This document shows positions 37,493-47,385 of a stretch of 64,000 bases of DNA, in pieces (the first letter of the stretch is position 1; each line of letters begins with the position of its first letter). Origin of the DNA: a candidate division WOR-1 bacterium RIFOXYB2_FULL_45_9 (GTDB taxonomy: Bacteria > Margulisbacteria > WOR-1 > O2-12-FULL-45-9 > XYB2-FULL-48-7); assembly GCA_001771575.1 (NCBI GenBank), contig MEUD01000001.1, positions 124,001-188,000 of the forward strand, written 5' to 3'. The position numbers and the translations under genes were made by a program. The notes under the pieces were generated by a model, which worked only from the letters and a program-made list of their open reading frames with translations, had not been told where the DNA came from and did not search any database.

Positions 37493-38142
37493 TGTTTTGG
37501 CAATCACTGCTCGATCTGATCTTTCCGCCCCGCTGTGAGGTCTGTAAAAAAGCGGGGAGCGAGGCGCTTTGCCCTGAATGTTTTAACCAGGTCTCTTTCA
37601 TGAAACCGGCGCTGGGGATCTATTCGGCGACCAAATACGCCGGCGTCATCAGGCATGCCATTCAACGGTTAAAATTCGCTAAACGCCGCCGGCTGGCGGA
37701 ACCGCTTGGCGTCCTGCTGGTCAAATATGTCAGCCATACCCCGGTCCTTAACATGAGAGAGATCGACACCCTGGTCCCGGTCCCGCTCCATCCCCGCAGG
37801 CATAAACTGCGCGGTTTTAACCAGGCCGAGCTTTTGGCCGGTTCATTAGCTAAATATTACGACACCCCGACGATTAATGCCCTGGCGCGGGTCAAAGAGA
37901 CTTCTCCCCAATTCGATCTGCCGCGCGATGCCAGGCTGGTGAACGTCAAAGGGGCGTTTAAAGTGGCGGAGCCGCGGTCGGTTTACAATAAAAGAATATT
38001 GTTGGTGGATGATATATATACTACCGGGGCGACGATTGCTGAATGTTCCAGGAGCCTGATGATCGCCGGGGCCAGGCGGGTTGAAGTCCTGACCCTTTCA
38101 AGGGCGATAAACGATATGGACTCACCACTGCTTAAAAATTAA
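37492..38142 (+). CDS. comF: ComF family phosphoribosyltransferase-like protein
   Basis: 216 residues. N-terminal zinc-finger-like cysteines (CEVCKKAGSEALCPEC) and a C-terminal PRTase signature ILLVDDIYTTGAT. Linked to DNA uptake in naturally competent bacteria, where it is thought to act on incoming single-stranded DNA. Converges on the next gene with an 11-bp gap. Confidence 0.92.
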   Translation: MFWQSLLDLIFPPRCEVCKKAGSEALCPECFNQVSFMKPALGIYSATKYAGVIRHAIQRLKFAKRRRLAEPLGVLLVKYVSHTPVLNMREIDTLVPVPLHPRRHKLRGFNQAELLAGSLAKYYDTPTINALARVKETSPQFDLPRDARLVNVKGAFKVAEPRSVYNKRILLVDDIYTTGATIAECSRSLMIAGARRVEVLTLSRAINDMDSPLLKN

Positions 38143-38153
38143 CCACGTAAATC

Positions 38154-39392
38154 CTACGGGTTTGTAAAAGTTCCCGTCAAGGCCATTTGCAATATAGCTC
38201 GCTCGGAGCGGAGAAAATCCCGCACCGAGTCCAAATATTTATAGACCGTATCTTTGTTAGCCGCAGCAACCGACGGCAGAGGGCCAAGGCTGGAAAAGTA
38301 AAGATTGGCCGCGGTATAGGTCGAGCTAAGAGAGGTGTAAGCGCTGTTCACCCGATCAAGCTCGGTTTGAAGCAGATTTTTCCAAGGGACAGTATTAGTA
38401 TCATTAGGCGCTGTCCAGACCAGCCTTTGCATTTCATTCGCTTCATCGCGCATAGCGTCGGCTAGGTTGTTCAATGACGGAGCGAGGTCGTAAGTAAAGG
38501 CATTTTTAACGTGCCAGGCGTTGAATTGGTTCTTAAGCTGGTCTGCTGCGCCGGTTAGCGTGTTCTTTGCCCAGGTTCCCCAGGAGTAAGCTTGAGCGAC
38601 CGCTCCGACCCCGGTCAGGAGGCCACTGGTTGCCAGGTTGCCAAAAGTGTTGGAGGCCAGTTCCAGCGCGCCCAACCCCGCGTCCTGCGCGTAATCGCTT
38701 GGACTGGTCGGACCAAATAGGGCGCCGCAACTGACGATCAGTTTCGCCATCTCCTGGTCAAAATCAACGGATGAACTTGGGTTCTTCATTTTAGTGTACT
38801 CATTTGCCAGCGAGCGGAGCATTAATGCGCGCTCATATCGGCCAATTATCCAGGCGGGAGCCGCGTTGCGGACATTGGTGCTGCGAACGCCTACCGGCTG
38901 GATCCGGACAACGTAAAGCTCTCTTGATTCATTCCTGGTTGGCTTTCCTTTGGTATCGGCCATGGCGTTATATTTATATTTTGTCACCGGCATTGGCTGG
39001 TTCAAAGGGATCCGCCAGGTCCCGTAATTGTTATACTTGCCGGTCCTGGTGTTACTCCCCTTGATGCTGTTTCCTCCACCTCCTGGTATCCAGGACCAGG
39101 AACTAAAATTATAGGCCTCAACACCGAAAGAGACCGCGCATGGATAACCAGTTGTTCTTGAGTCGTCTTTGCTTTGCCAGTTTACATTTATGTCCGGGTC
39201 TTTGCCGACATTGACCCAGTTGCAGACCTTGGGAGGGCTTGTGACCCACCAGGTGATCGAAGCGGTCGAGCTGACCGGCGAATCGACGATCGCCTTGGTC
39301 TCGCAGACAGTTCCGATCACTTCGGAGACCGCGAGGGCCGGCATTGTTAGGGACAAAGAAGAGAGGAGTATTGTTGCAATAATGTTTTTCAT
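38154..39392 (-). CDS. Secreted protein of unknown function
   Basis: 412 residues from the ATG at 39392, chosen because TGGAGG lies 7 nt upstream and the product then starts with a Sec signal peptide (cleavage likely after ALA, residue 21). The track start at 39410 is upstream of this. The N-terminal half is aromatic- and glycine-rich, probably beta (ITWWVTSPPKVCNWV, SFGVEAYNFSSWSWIPGGGG), with several cysteines; the C-terminal half (about 190-412) looks helical. I recognise no family. Confidence 0.75.
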   Translation of the reverse strand: MKNIIATILLSSLSLTMPALAVSEVIGTVCETKAIVDSPVSSTASITWWVTSPPKVCNWVNVGKDPDINVNWQSKDDSRTTGYPCAVSFGVEAYNFSSWSWIPGGGGNSIKGSNTRTGKYNNYGTWRIPLNQPMPVTKYKYNAMADTKGKPTRNESRELYVVRIQPVGVRSTNVRNAAPAWIIGRYERALMLRSLANEYTKMKNPSSSVDFDQEMAKLIVSCGALFGPTSPSDYAQDAGLGALELASNTFGNLATSGLLTGVGAVAQAYSWGTWAKNTLTGAADQLKNQFNAWHVKNAFTYDLAPSLNNLADAMRDEANEMQRLVWTAPNDTNTVPWKNLLQTELDRVNSAYTSLSSTYTAANLYFSSLGPLPSVAAANKDTVYKYLDSVRDFLRSERAILQMALTGTFTNP

Positions 39393-39470
39393 TTTTTTGC
39401 CTCCAGACAAAGCTTACTTTAACATTATGGAAATGCAAGCGGTATTTATGCTTTATGATGTTAGTATAAG

Positions 39471-39499
39471 TTGAGCTTAAGGCTGTTATTTGCTACAAT
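39471..39499 (+). promoter_or_regulatory. Sigma-70-type promoter for the hpf-secA-prfB-glycan run
   Basis: TTGAGC, 17-nt spacer, TACAAT with upstream TGC, then a short leader with Shine-Dalgarno AGGAGG before the hpf ATG at 39518. No other obvious promoter is seen before 53648. Confidence 0.7.
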
Positions 39500-39517
39500 T
39501 GCCGCAGGAGGAAAATC

Positions 39518-39880
39518 ATGCAACTAACTATCACCGGACATGGATTGGAAATGAGCCAGCCTTTGAAGGATTACGTCAACGAAAAGGCGGCCAAATTTGA
39601 AGAGTTTTTCGGCAATATTCAAAAAACAGAAGTCGTTTTGGACGCCCGCTCCAACGCCAACGCCGATCAGCGGCAGGTCGCTGAATTCAGGGTTTGGGCG
39701 GCCGGACATAAGATGATCATGGCGACCGAAGCGGGCCGCGACATGTACACCGCGATCGATCTGGCGGCCGACGAGGTCAAACGCCAGCTGGAAAAACATA
39801 AGGAAATGATCGTTAAAGAGCACCGCCGCCAGGGAACAAAACTGAAACAGCTTTCCCGGGAAATACCCGCGTCAGAATAA
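39518..39880 (+). CDS. hpf: Ribosome hibernation-promoting factor (short form)
   Basis: 120 residues, a single S30AE/RaiA domain ([50 protein letters not shown]). It lacks the C-terminal dimerisation domain of long HPF. Binds the 30S decoding centre in stationary phase. The hpf-secA-prfB order is common in Firmicutes and related groups. Strong AGGAGG site. Confidence 0.93.
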   Translation: MQLTITGHGLEMSQPLKDYVNEKAAKFEEFFGNIQKTEVVLDARSNANADQRQVAEFRVWAAGHKMIMATEAGRDMYTAIDLAADEVKRQLEKHKEMIVKEHRRQGTKLKQLSREIPASE

Positions 39881-39887
39881 TAACCGC

Positions 39888-42401
39888 ATGATCTTACAAT
39901 GGATCGCCAAACTGATCGGTTCTTCCGATGAGAAGAAGATCAATGAGCTTCTTCCGATCGTCGAGAAGATCAACAGCCTCGAACCGGAGCTGAAAAAACT
40001 TTCGGATGAAGAACTGCGCGGCAAAACGGCCGAATTCAGAAAGCTTTTGGCCGAAGGCAAGACTTTGGACGAGATTCTCCCCGAAGCGTTTGCCGCTGTC
40101 CGCGAAGCCTCGGTCCGGACGATCGGTCTGCGCCATTTTGACGTCCAGCTCCTGGGGGGGATCGTCCTTCATCAGGGGAAGATCGCCGAGATGCGGACAG
40201 GAGAGGGGAAGACCCTGGTCGCGACCCTGCCGGTCTACCTTAACGCTTTAAGCGGCAAAGGGGTCCATGTCGTCACCGTCAACGACTATCTCGCCAAACG
40301 GGATAGCGACTGGATGGGGCCGATCCATCGCGCGCTCGGGCTCGAGGTCGGAGTGATCCAGCATTCGATGGAGCCGCCGGAGCGCCGCCTCGCGTATGCC
40401 GCCGATATAACTTACGGGACCAACAACGAATTCGGTTTCGATTACCTGCGCGATAACATGGCGATCTCGCTTGACGACTGCGTCCAGCGTCCGCTCCATT
40501 ACGCGATCGTCGACGAGGTAGACAGTATTTTAATTGATGAAGCCAGGACCCCGCTGATCATTTCCGGCATGCTTGAAGAGGCGGCGACCAATTACCAAAA
40601 AGCCAACGACATTGCCCGCCGTTTGGCCAAAGCGACCGATTTTATCGTCGATGAAAAAACCCGCAACGTCTCTCTGACCGAGCATGGGATCAAGAAGGTT
40701 GAAAAGACCCTGGGGGTCGAGTATTTATACGACATCGGCAACATCGGCATCGCGCACCAGATCACCCAGTCGCTGGTCGCCTGGAATATTTTCGAAAAAG
40801 ACGTCGATTACGTGGTCAAAGAAGGGGAAGTGATCATCGTTGATGAGTTTACCGGTCGCCTGATGCAGGGACGGCGCTACTCCGAAGGGCTCCATCAGGC
40901 GATCGAAGCCAAAGAAGGGGTGGAGGTCCAGAACGAATCGCAGACCCTGGCGACGATCACCTTTCAGAACTATTTCCGGCTCTACGATAAGATCGCCGGG
41001 ATGACCGGGACCGCCAAGACCGAGGAAGGGGAGTTCTGGAAGATCTACAAATTAGAGGTCCTGTTGGTGCCGACCCATCGCAAGATGGTCAGGCTCGATT
41101 ACCCGGACCTGATCTTTAAGAACAAACGGGCGCGTTTCCGGGCGGTGGTCAATGAAATAATCGAATGGCATAAAAAAGGCCGGCCGGTCCTGGTCGGGAC
41201 GATCTCGATAGATAATTCAGAACTGGTTTCGGAAATGCTCCGCCGCCGCGGTATCTCTCACCATGTTCTTAACGCTAAACAGCATGAACGCGAAGCCGAG
41301 ATCATTGCCAAAGCGGGACAGAGAGGGATGGTGACGATCTCAACAAACATGGCTGGACGCGGGACCGACATTGTTTTAGGTGAAGGGGTCGCCGATCTGG
41401 GAGGACTGCACGTTATCGGGACCGAGCGGCACGAGAGCCGCCGGATCGACAACCAGCTCCGCGGCCGTTCCGGCCGTCAGGGTGACGCCGGCTCCACCAG
41501 ATTTTACGTTTCTCTTGAGGACGACCTGATGCGCTTATTCGGTTCCCAGCGGATCTCCGGGGTTATGGAGCGGCTTGGCCTGGAAGAGGACGTGCCGATC
41601 GAGCATAATTTGATCTCACGGGCGTTGGAGAACGCGCAAAAAAAAGTTGAGCAATACCACTTCGGCATCCGCAAGCAGGTCCTGGAATTCGACGACGTCA
41701 TGAACAAACAGCGCGGGTCGATCTACTCTTTGCGCCGCCGGATCCTGGAAGGGAAAGATTTAAAGCAAAAGATATATGAAATGATGGAACAAGTGGTCGG
41801 CGAGACCGTTGATGCTTTTTTAGTCGATAAGATCGCTCCGGAAGAGTGGGATTGGGATGGGCTCTTTAAGGCGATAAGCGAGTTGATCGCGATCGAAGGA
41901 TTGGATCGGCTGAAAGAAGAAAAGAGCCGCAATGAAGTTAAGCGAAAGGTCCTCGCCTTGTTCGAGCAAGCTTATCAGGAGAAGGAGAATGAATTTGGCG
42001 AAGAAATGACCCGCTCGCTGGAGCGGGTGGTCATGCTCAAAACAATTGATGCCGCCTGGATCGAACAACTCCATAACATGGACGTCTTGCGCGAAGGGAT
42101 CGGCTTGCGCGGCTACGGCGGCAAGGACCCGCTGGTCGAATACAAGATCGAAGGGTATTCGATGTTCCAGGAAATGATGCGCGGCGTCAGGGCGCAGATC
42201 ATCAGCCTGATGCTCCGGGTCCAGAAAGCGGAAGGGCCGATCGAAGAGGTCAATCGCCCGCGTCGCCGGGCCTTAACTTACGGAGCGCCGGAAAAAATGG
42301 AAAAGCCGGCTACTGTTAGAGCGGCGGAAAAAGTCGGCCGGAACGATCCCTGTCCCTGCGGGTCCGGCAAGAAGTATAAAAGATGCTGCATGAAGAGCTA
42401 A
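39888..42401 (+). CDS. secA: Preprotein translocase ATPase SecA
   Basis: 837 residues, full length. [17 protein letters not shown] (Walker A), [20 protein letters not shown] (Walker B), [12 protein letters not shown] and the [11 protein letters not shown] helicase motif VI. The C-terminus [17 protein letters not shown] is the SEC-C zinc motif that binds SecB or the ribosome. Drives export through SecYEG. Starts 7 nt after hpf with no clear Shine-Dalgarno; the stop overlaps prfB by 19 nt. Confidence 0.96.
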   Translation: MILQWIAKLIGSSDEKKINELLPIVEKINSLEPELKKLSDEELRGKTAEFRKLLAEGKTLDEILPEAFAAVREASVRTIGLRHFDVQLLGGIVLHQGKIAEMRTGEGKTLVATLPVYLNALSGKGVHVVTVNDYLAKRDSDWMGPIHRALGLEVGVIQHSMEPPERRLAYAADITYGTNNEFGFDYLRDNMAISLDDCVQRPLHYAIVDEVDSILIDEARTPLIISGMLEEAATNYQKANDIARRLAKATDFIVDEKTRNVSLTEHGIKKVEKTLGVEYLYDIGNIGIAHQITQSLVAWNIFEKDVDYVVKEGEVIIVDEFTGRLMQGRRYSEGLHQAIEAKEGVEVQNESQTLATITFQNYFRLYDKIAGMTGTAKTEEGEFWKIYKLEVLLVPTHRKMVRLDYPDLIFKNKRARFRAVVNEIIEWHKKGRPVLVGTISIDNSELVSEMLRRRGISHHVLNAKQHEREAEIIAKAGQRGMVTISTNMAGRGTDIVLGEGVADLGGLHVIGTERHESRRIDNQLRGRSGRQGDAGSTRFYVSLEDDLMRLFGSQRISGVMERLGLEEDVPIEHNLISRALENAQKKVEQYHFGIRKQVLEFDDVMNKQRGSIYSLRRRILEGKDLKQKIYEMMEQVVGETVDAFLVDKIAPEEWDWDGLFKAISELIAIEGLDRLKEEKSRNEVKRKVLALFEQAYQEKENEFGEEMTRSLERVVMLKTIDAAWIEQLHNMDVLREGIGLRGYGGKDPLVEYKIEGYSMFQEMMRGVRAQIISLMLRVQKAEGPIEEVNRPRRRALTYGAPEKMEKPATVRAAEKVGRNDPCPCGSGKKYKRCCMKS

Positions 42402-43468
42402 AAGAGCAATTGGCTGTCCTGAAGCAAAAGTCCCTGGAGCTTGAGAAGGTCCTTTCGATCGACGAAAAGAAAAAATCTCTCGGTGAGATCGAGACCAGGA
42501 GCGCCGATCCCAATCTCTGGGCCGACCAGGAGCGGGCCAGGAAGCTAATGCAGGAGAAAAGCCTGTTGGAGAAAGAGATCAAGCAATGGGAGGCTTTGCG
42601 CGACCGGGTCGACGAACAGCTTCTGTTATTGGAAATGGCGAGCGAAGAGGAGCTTGGCCAGCTGGGCCTGGAAGTCAAAAAATTGCATGACCTGGCGGCT
42701 GAAGTCGAGACCGCGACCCTTTTTACCGAAGAATACGACCAGAATAACGCCATTCTTTATATTAATGCCGGCGCCGGCGGGACCGACGCGCAGGATTGGG
42801 GAGAGATCCTTATGCGGATGTATACCCGCTGGTGCGAGAAAAAAGGATTTTCCGTGGAATTGCCCGACATTTCTTACGGCGAAGAAGCCGGAATAAAAAG
42901 CGCGACCTTAATGATCTCCGGACCTTACGCTTACGGTTATTTAAAAAATGAGGCCGGGGTCCATCGCCTGGTCAGGATCTCCCCGTTTTCTTCCGAAGGG
43001 AAAAGGCATACCTCGTTCGTGGCGGTCGAAGTGACCCCCGAACTGACCGAAGATATCAAGATCGAGATCAACCCGAACGATTTACGGGTCGATACTTATC
43101 GCGCTTCCGGACCGGGGGGGCAAAACGTCAACAAGGTCAGTTCGGCGGTCCGGATTACTCATCTTCCGACCGGGATCGTGACGCAAAGCCAATCCGACCG
43201 CTCCCAGCACGCCAATCGCGACACGGCGCTCCGCCTGCTTAAAGCTAAACTTCACGAGATGATGCTCCGGCAAAGGAAAGAGAAGATCGAAGAATTGGCC
43301 GGCGAAAAACGGAAGATCGAATGGGGGAGCCAGATCCGTTCATATGTTTTTCAGCCTTACACTCTGGTCAAGGATAATCGAACGGGGGTGGAAGTGGGGG
43401 ACGTGCAGGGAGTTGTCGACGGTGAGATTGACCCATTTATTGAAGCGGCTTTGCGCGCTAAAATTTAG
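42383..43468 (+). CDS. prfB: Peptide chain release factor 2, no programmed frameshift
   Basis: 361 residues in one frame. SPF (200-202) reads UGA and UAA stops, and GGQ (245-247) triggers peptide release. The full N-terminal domain is present from the ATG at 42383. Where E. coli has the CTTTGA +1 frameshift site, this gene reads straight on ([11 protein letters not shown]), so the autoregulatory frameshift is absent. Translation starts inside secA (19-nt overlap) and so depends on secA translation. UGA is used as a stop elsewhere in the window, consistent with an active RF2. Confidence 0.95.
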   Translation: MLHEELKEQLAVLKQKSLELEKVLSIDEKKKSLGEIETRSADPNLWADQERARKLMQEKSLLEKEIKQWEALRDRVDEQLLLLEMASEEELGQLGLEVKKLHDLAAEVETATLFTEEYDQNNAILYINAGAGGTDAQDWGEILMRMYTRWCEKKGFSVELPDISYGEEAGIKSATLMISGPYAYGYLKNEAGVHRLVRISPFSSEGKRHTSFVAVEVTPELTEDIKIEINPNDLRVDTYRASGPGGQNVNKVSSAVRITHLPTGIVTQSQSDRSQHANRDTALRLLKAKLHEMMLRQRKEKIEELAGEKRKIEWGSQIRSYVFQPYTLVKDNRTGVEVGDVQGVVDGEIDPFIEAALRAKI

Positions 43469-43476
43469 GTGGAGCA

Positions 43477-45402
43477 ATGATAAAAAAAATTGTTTTCGGG
43501 CTTTTAAAGATCAGCTTGATCGTTTCTGTACTGGTCGGATGTTATTCGATCCTTGGTCGCTACTTGAGCGAGCAGGAGACCCGCTCGGTCCGGGTCGTTA
43601 TTGACCTTAACGACCTCAAAAAAGTGGCCGCTTTTGAAAAAGTCCCTTTGGATAAGGTCTTAAAACAGGTCAAGAAGATCGGCTTCTTCGAGCTGGGGGT
43701 GTTTGAAGAGACCCTTCCAGACGCTAACGCTCAAGGGGAGATCTATTACGCTAAAGGTGGGAGCATCAAAAAATTATCCGCTTTTTCTCCGGTCTTTACC
43801 GATCGATTAAAGGAGATCAGGCCCGATCGGACCTATATTTTTGCCCCGTTCAAGGAGCCGCGCAAGCGGATCTACGATCAGCTTAATTGGGCGCTGGGGG
43901 AGAGGGCGGTCCGTTTTCTCGGACAGGAAGTGATCGAGGTTGATGAGGCAGAGGAGGAACTGCGAACGCTCGGCCTGGGGATTTCGGAAATACAGCGGAA
44001 CTATCTTGGAAAACTCGGCTTTAAGATCGTCCCCAGGGTTTGGAACGACTCGCGATATCATTTGGGGAATATCGAGGCGAAAGTCTCCGCGCTTAAAAAC
44101 TATAAGACGGTTATTTTTGACGGAGAGGAGATCCTTGGCTATCCGGAAGGGATAGCCTCGCTGGCCGCGGCGCTTAATAAATTCAATCTAAAATACGGTT
44201 TTGTCGAGATCGTTAAGCAGGATGGGGATGTTTTGCTCAAAAACCTTATGCGGGAGCGGGTCGTTCGGGTCCACAGCGTTCCCAAGGACGAACTCAAGAA
44301 ACTGGAAAAGCCCGAAGTGCTTGACCGCTATCTCCGGGCGGTCAGGGAGCGTCAGGTCAAACTTATTTATGTCCGTCCGTTTCTTCCCCCAAGGATAGAC
44401 GCGATGCCGGTTGATTTTAACCTTAGGTTCTTTGCCGAATTAAAAGATAAGCTGGCCGGGGCAAAAATATTGGTTGGAGGGGAGACCGAATCGTCCTCCC
44501 TTAACATGACCAGCTGGCAGATCGTCCTGATCGGCTGGGGGGTTATGGTTGGCGCGCTCCTCCTTCTTAACGCCTTTATTGTTCTTCCGCTATGGGCTTT
44601 GGCGATCCTGGTCCTGGCGGGGGTCAATACGCTCCTTTTTCTCGCTCCCAAGATCATTGTCCTCCAAAAGGTCCTTGCCTTCGCGGCGGCGGTGGTTTTT
44701 CCTTCGCTGGCGGTCATCAGTTCCGCGCGAAAGCTCGACCGCGGACGGGGGTTTGGTTTTCTGCAAGCGTTGTTCTTTTTTATCAGAACGATGGTCATTA
44801 CCGCGGTTGGGATCGTCTTTTTAGTCGGTCTGCTGGCTGATTCGCGATATATGTCCGGGGCGGCGGTCTTTCCGGCGGTTAAAGCGGCGCTGGTCCTCCC
44901 CATGATCATTGTGGCGGGGTATTTCCTTCTAAAAGACGGGAACATGAACATCTGGCAAAAGTGGAAAGAACTTTTGGCGACCAGGATCAGCGTGGCCAAC
45001 GTCCTGGTCGGCTTTTTTCTGCTGGCTGCTTTGGGCGTGTTTCTCGCCCGTTCCGGAAATTTTGTCCTGCCGGTCCCCGGCGCGGAAAAAATGTTCCGCA
45101 ATTGGCTGGAGATGGTCCTTTTTGTCCGGCCGCGGACAAAAGAGTTCCTGGTCGGCTACCCGTTCTTGTTCTTTGCGGCAGTATATTTTCTTAAAGCGAG
45201 GAGCCGCGATTGGCTTTGGGTCTTGATGGCGATCGGGACGATCGCGCCGGTATCGGTGATGAATACTTTTTGCCACATTCACACGCCGCTGACGATCTCT
45301 CTGGTGCGTACCATCAATGGTTTGGTTCTGGGGCTGTTTTTTGGTATCATTACAGCGTTGATCGCCGGCTGGCGGATAAAAACCTCAAAAGAAGGTGGAT
45401 AA
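43477..45402 (+). CDS. DUF5693 family polytopic membrane protein
   Basis: 641 residues. One N-terminal helix (5-25), a large extracytoplasmic alpha/beta domain (about 30-340), then about nine transmembrane helices (345-635). It matches DUF5693, known as a neighbour of csaB. Role unknown; the linkage suggests a part in S-layer or secondary-polymer assembly. Starts 8 nt after prfB with GGTGGAG upstream; followed 4 nt later by csaB. Confidence 0.85.
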   Translation: MIKKIVFGLLKISLIVSVLVGCYSILGRYLSEQETRSVRVVIDLNDLKKVAAFEKVPLDKVLKQVKKIGFFELGVFEETLPDANAQGEIYYAKGGSIKKLSAFSPVFTDRLKEIRPDRTYIFAPFKEPRKRIYDQLNWALGERAVRFLGQEVIEVDEAEEELRTLGLGISEIQRNYLGKLGFKIVPRVWNDSRYHLGNIEAKVSALKNYKTVIFDGEEILGYPEGIASLAAALNKFNLKYGFVEIVKQDGDVLLKNLMRERVVRVHSVPKDELKKLEKPEVLDRYLRAVRERQVKLIYVRPFLPPRIDAMPVDFNLRFFAELKDKLAGAKILVGGETESSSLNMTSWQIVLIGWGVMVGALLLLNAFIVLPLWALAILVLAGVNTLLFLAPKIIVLQKVLAFAAAVVFPSLAVISSARKLDRGRGFGFLQALFFFIRTMVITAVGIVFLVGLLADSRYMSGAAVFPAVKAALVLPMIIVAGYFLLKDGNMNIWQKWKELLATRISVANVLVGFFLLAALGVFLARSGNFVLPVPGAEKMFRNWLEMVLFVRPRTKEFLVGYPFLFFAAVYFLKARSRDWLWVLMAIGTIAPVSVMNTFCHIHTPLTISLVRTINGLVLGLFFGIITALIAGWRIKTSKEGG

Positions 45403-45406
45403 AAAA

Positions 45407-46504
45407 ATGCGCGTATTGATATCCGGCTACTATGGTTATGGGAACGTTGGGGACGAAGCGGTCCTGGAAGCGATTGTCGGCGGCTTTCTCCGTCAGGACC
45501 CGACCCTGAAGATCACTGTCCTTTCCGCGGCTCCCGAGATGACCGCTCATTTTTACAAGGTCAAAGCGATCGGCCGCTATTCCTGGTTCAACTTCCTGGT
45601 CGAGATGATCAAAACGGACGTTTTTATCAGCGGCGGCGGGACCCTGTTCCAGGATTCAAGCAGTAATCGGAGCTTTTGGTATTACATCGGACAGGTCCTT
45701 CTGGCAAAATTATTGTTTAAAAAAGTCATGGTCTTTGCCCAGGGATTTGGACCGCTTACCGGACGGATCAACCGGCTGATCGCCGCGCTCGCCTTAAAAA
45801 GGCTCAACGTAATTACGGTCCGCGACGAAGAGTCAAAGAAAAAAATGTCGGAGATCGGGGTCGATCCAAACAAGATCACGGTCACCGCCGATCCGACTTT
45901 TCTTTTAAGCAACCCATCTTCCGTTGAAGGGCGGAAGGTCCTGGCGCTGGAAGGGGTCGCGACCAACAAACCCCTCCTGGGGGTTTCAGTACGCGGTCTT
46001 CCCAAAAAGAAGGGGATAGAGCTCCCGTTCTATCGGGCCCTGGCGGAAATGCTTGACTCGTTCGCGGAGAAGAACGGCCATCAGGTCGTTTTTCTGTTGC
46101 TGCATTGTCCGGAGGATATGAGAGAAACCTCCAAAGTGATCAACTTTATGAGCCATAAATCGAATGTGATCTATAAGATCTGTTCACCGCAGGAGATGCT
46201 ATCGGTTATTTCCCAGTGCGACTTCCTGATCGGGATGCGTCTTCACGCCTTGATCTTTGCGGTCAAATCGATCGTTCCGGCTTTTGGGCTCTCCTACGAC
46301 CCCAAGGTAAAGTCGTTCATGGACAGCGTCGGCTCCCCTTGCGTGACGGTTGACGAGACGGTCGACCGGGCCAGACTGGAGAAGTTGGTCGAAGCGCAGT
46401 TTGCCATTAGGGACGCCAGCAAAAAGATGCTGGAAAAAGTATTGATCCATTTACGGGAGAAAGCGGAAGAAAATTTCTCGATCTTTTTCCGGACTTTTAA
46501 GTAG
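45407..46504 (+). CDS. csaB: Polysaccharide pyruvyl transferase CsaB
   Basis: 365 residues from the ATG at 45407 (GAAGGTGG upstream; the track start at 45395 is an in-frame GTG inside the preceding gene). LISGYYGYGNVGDEAVL at the N-terminus and FLIGMRLHALIFAV near residue 275 are CsaB hallmarks. It adds pyruvate ketal to a cell-wall or secondary polymer, the ligand of SLH domains, so SLH-anchored surface proteins are expected in this organism. Confidence 0.9.
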   Translation: MRVLISGYYGYGNVGDEAVLEAIVGGFLRQDPTLKITVLSAAPEMTAHFYKVKAIGRYSWFNFLVEMIKTDVFISGGGTLFQDSSSNRSFWYYIGQVLLAKLLFKKVMVFAQGFGPLTGRINRLIAALALKRLNVITVRDEESKKKMSEIGVDPNKITVTADPTFLLSNPSSVEGRKVLALEGVATNKPLLGVSVRGLPKKKGIELPFYRALAEMLDSFAEKNGHQVVFLLLHCPEDMRETSKVINFMSHKSNVIYKICSPQEMLSVISQCDFLIGMRLHALIFAVKSIVPAFGLSYDPKVKSFMDSVGSPCVTVDETVDRARLEKLVEAQFAIRDASKKMLEKVLIHLREKAEENFSIFFRTFK

Positions 46505-46512
46505 ATTATTTC

Positions 46513-47385
46513 ATGAAGTTCATGGTTATTGGGGCGGATGGTCAGCTCGGGACGGATCTGCTTAAAGTTATTCCGATGGAAGAGGTTCTCCCCTTGACTG
46601 CCGCCGATCTTGATATTACCGATCGGAACAAAGTTTTCGAGCTGGTATATAAACATAAACCCGAAATGATCGTCAATACCGCGGGGTATTCTCGGGTTGA
46701 TGAAGCGGAGAGTGACGCTGAAGGGGCTTTCGCGGTCAACGTCGAAGGGGCCAGGAATTTAGCCCAGGCCGCCCGGGAAATAGGGGCCGGTTTGGTCCAT
46801 ATTTCGACCGATTATGTCTTTAGCGGTAAAAAGAACTCACCCTATCAAGAATCCGATCGTCCAGAACCTTTATCGGTTTATGCCCGGTCAAAACTGGCTG
46901 GAGAAGAAGCGGTTGCCGGGACCCTAAATCGATCTTTTATCATCAGGACATCCGGTTTGTTCGGGGTTGCGGGGTGTCTGGGTAAGGGGGGGGGGAATTT
47001 TATCGACAGCGTGATCGCTAAGGGGAAAATGGGGCGGCCATTTAGCGTGGTCGACGATCAATTCTTTTCTCCAACCTATACGATGGACCTGGCGCGCAAA
47101 ATTAGCCAGCTCTCCCGGACCGAAAAATTCGGCTTATTTCATGTCGTCAATCACGGCGCCTGCTCCTGGTATGAGCTGGCGGTAAAAACGTTTGAACTGA
47201 TCGGGCTGACGATTAATTTTTCACCGTCCAGATTTGCCGAGCTCAATGCCGCGACAGCGGCCAAACGTCCGTCTTATTCGGTCCTGGACAACGCCCATTT
47301 GCGGGCGGTTGGCTTAGACGACATGCGGCCATGGCCGGAAGCTTTGTCGGCTTATCTGCTTGAAAAAGGGGTTGCCGCTCAATGA
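46513..47385 (+). CDS. rfbD: dTDP-4-dehydrorhamnose reductase-like SDR
   Basis: 290 residues. GADGQLGTDL (8-17) is the NAD(P)-binding loop; STDYVFSG and YARSKLAGE supply the YxxxK site. The family makes dTDP-L-rhamnose, a glycan precursor. rfbA, B and C are not in the window, so the exact sugar is inferred. Overlaps the glycosyltransferase by 4 nt. Confidence 0.9.
   Translation: MKFMVIGADGQLGTDLLKVIPMEEVLPLTAADLDITDRNKVFELVYKHKPEMIVNTAGYSRVDEAESDAEGAFAVNVEGARNLAQAAREIGAGLVHISTDYVFSGKKNSPYQESDRPEPLSVYARSKLAGEEAVAGTLNRSFIIRTSGLFGVAGCLGKGGGNFIDSVIAKGKMGRPFSVVDDQFFSPTYTMDLARKISQLSRTEKFGLFHVVNHGACSWYELAVKTFELIGLTINFSPSRFAELNAATAAKRPSYSVLDNAHLRAVGLDDMRPWPEALSAYLLEKGVAAQ

Noticed and set aside
42440-42480. 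Possible RF2 programmed frameshift site
   Set aside because: The segment aligned with E. coli CTTTGA has no in-frame stop; the protein is continuous from the ATG at 42383.
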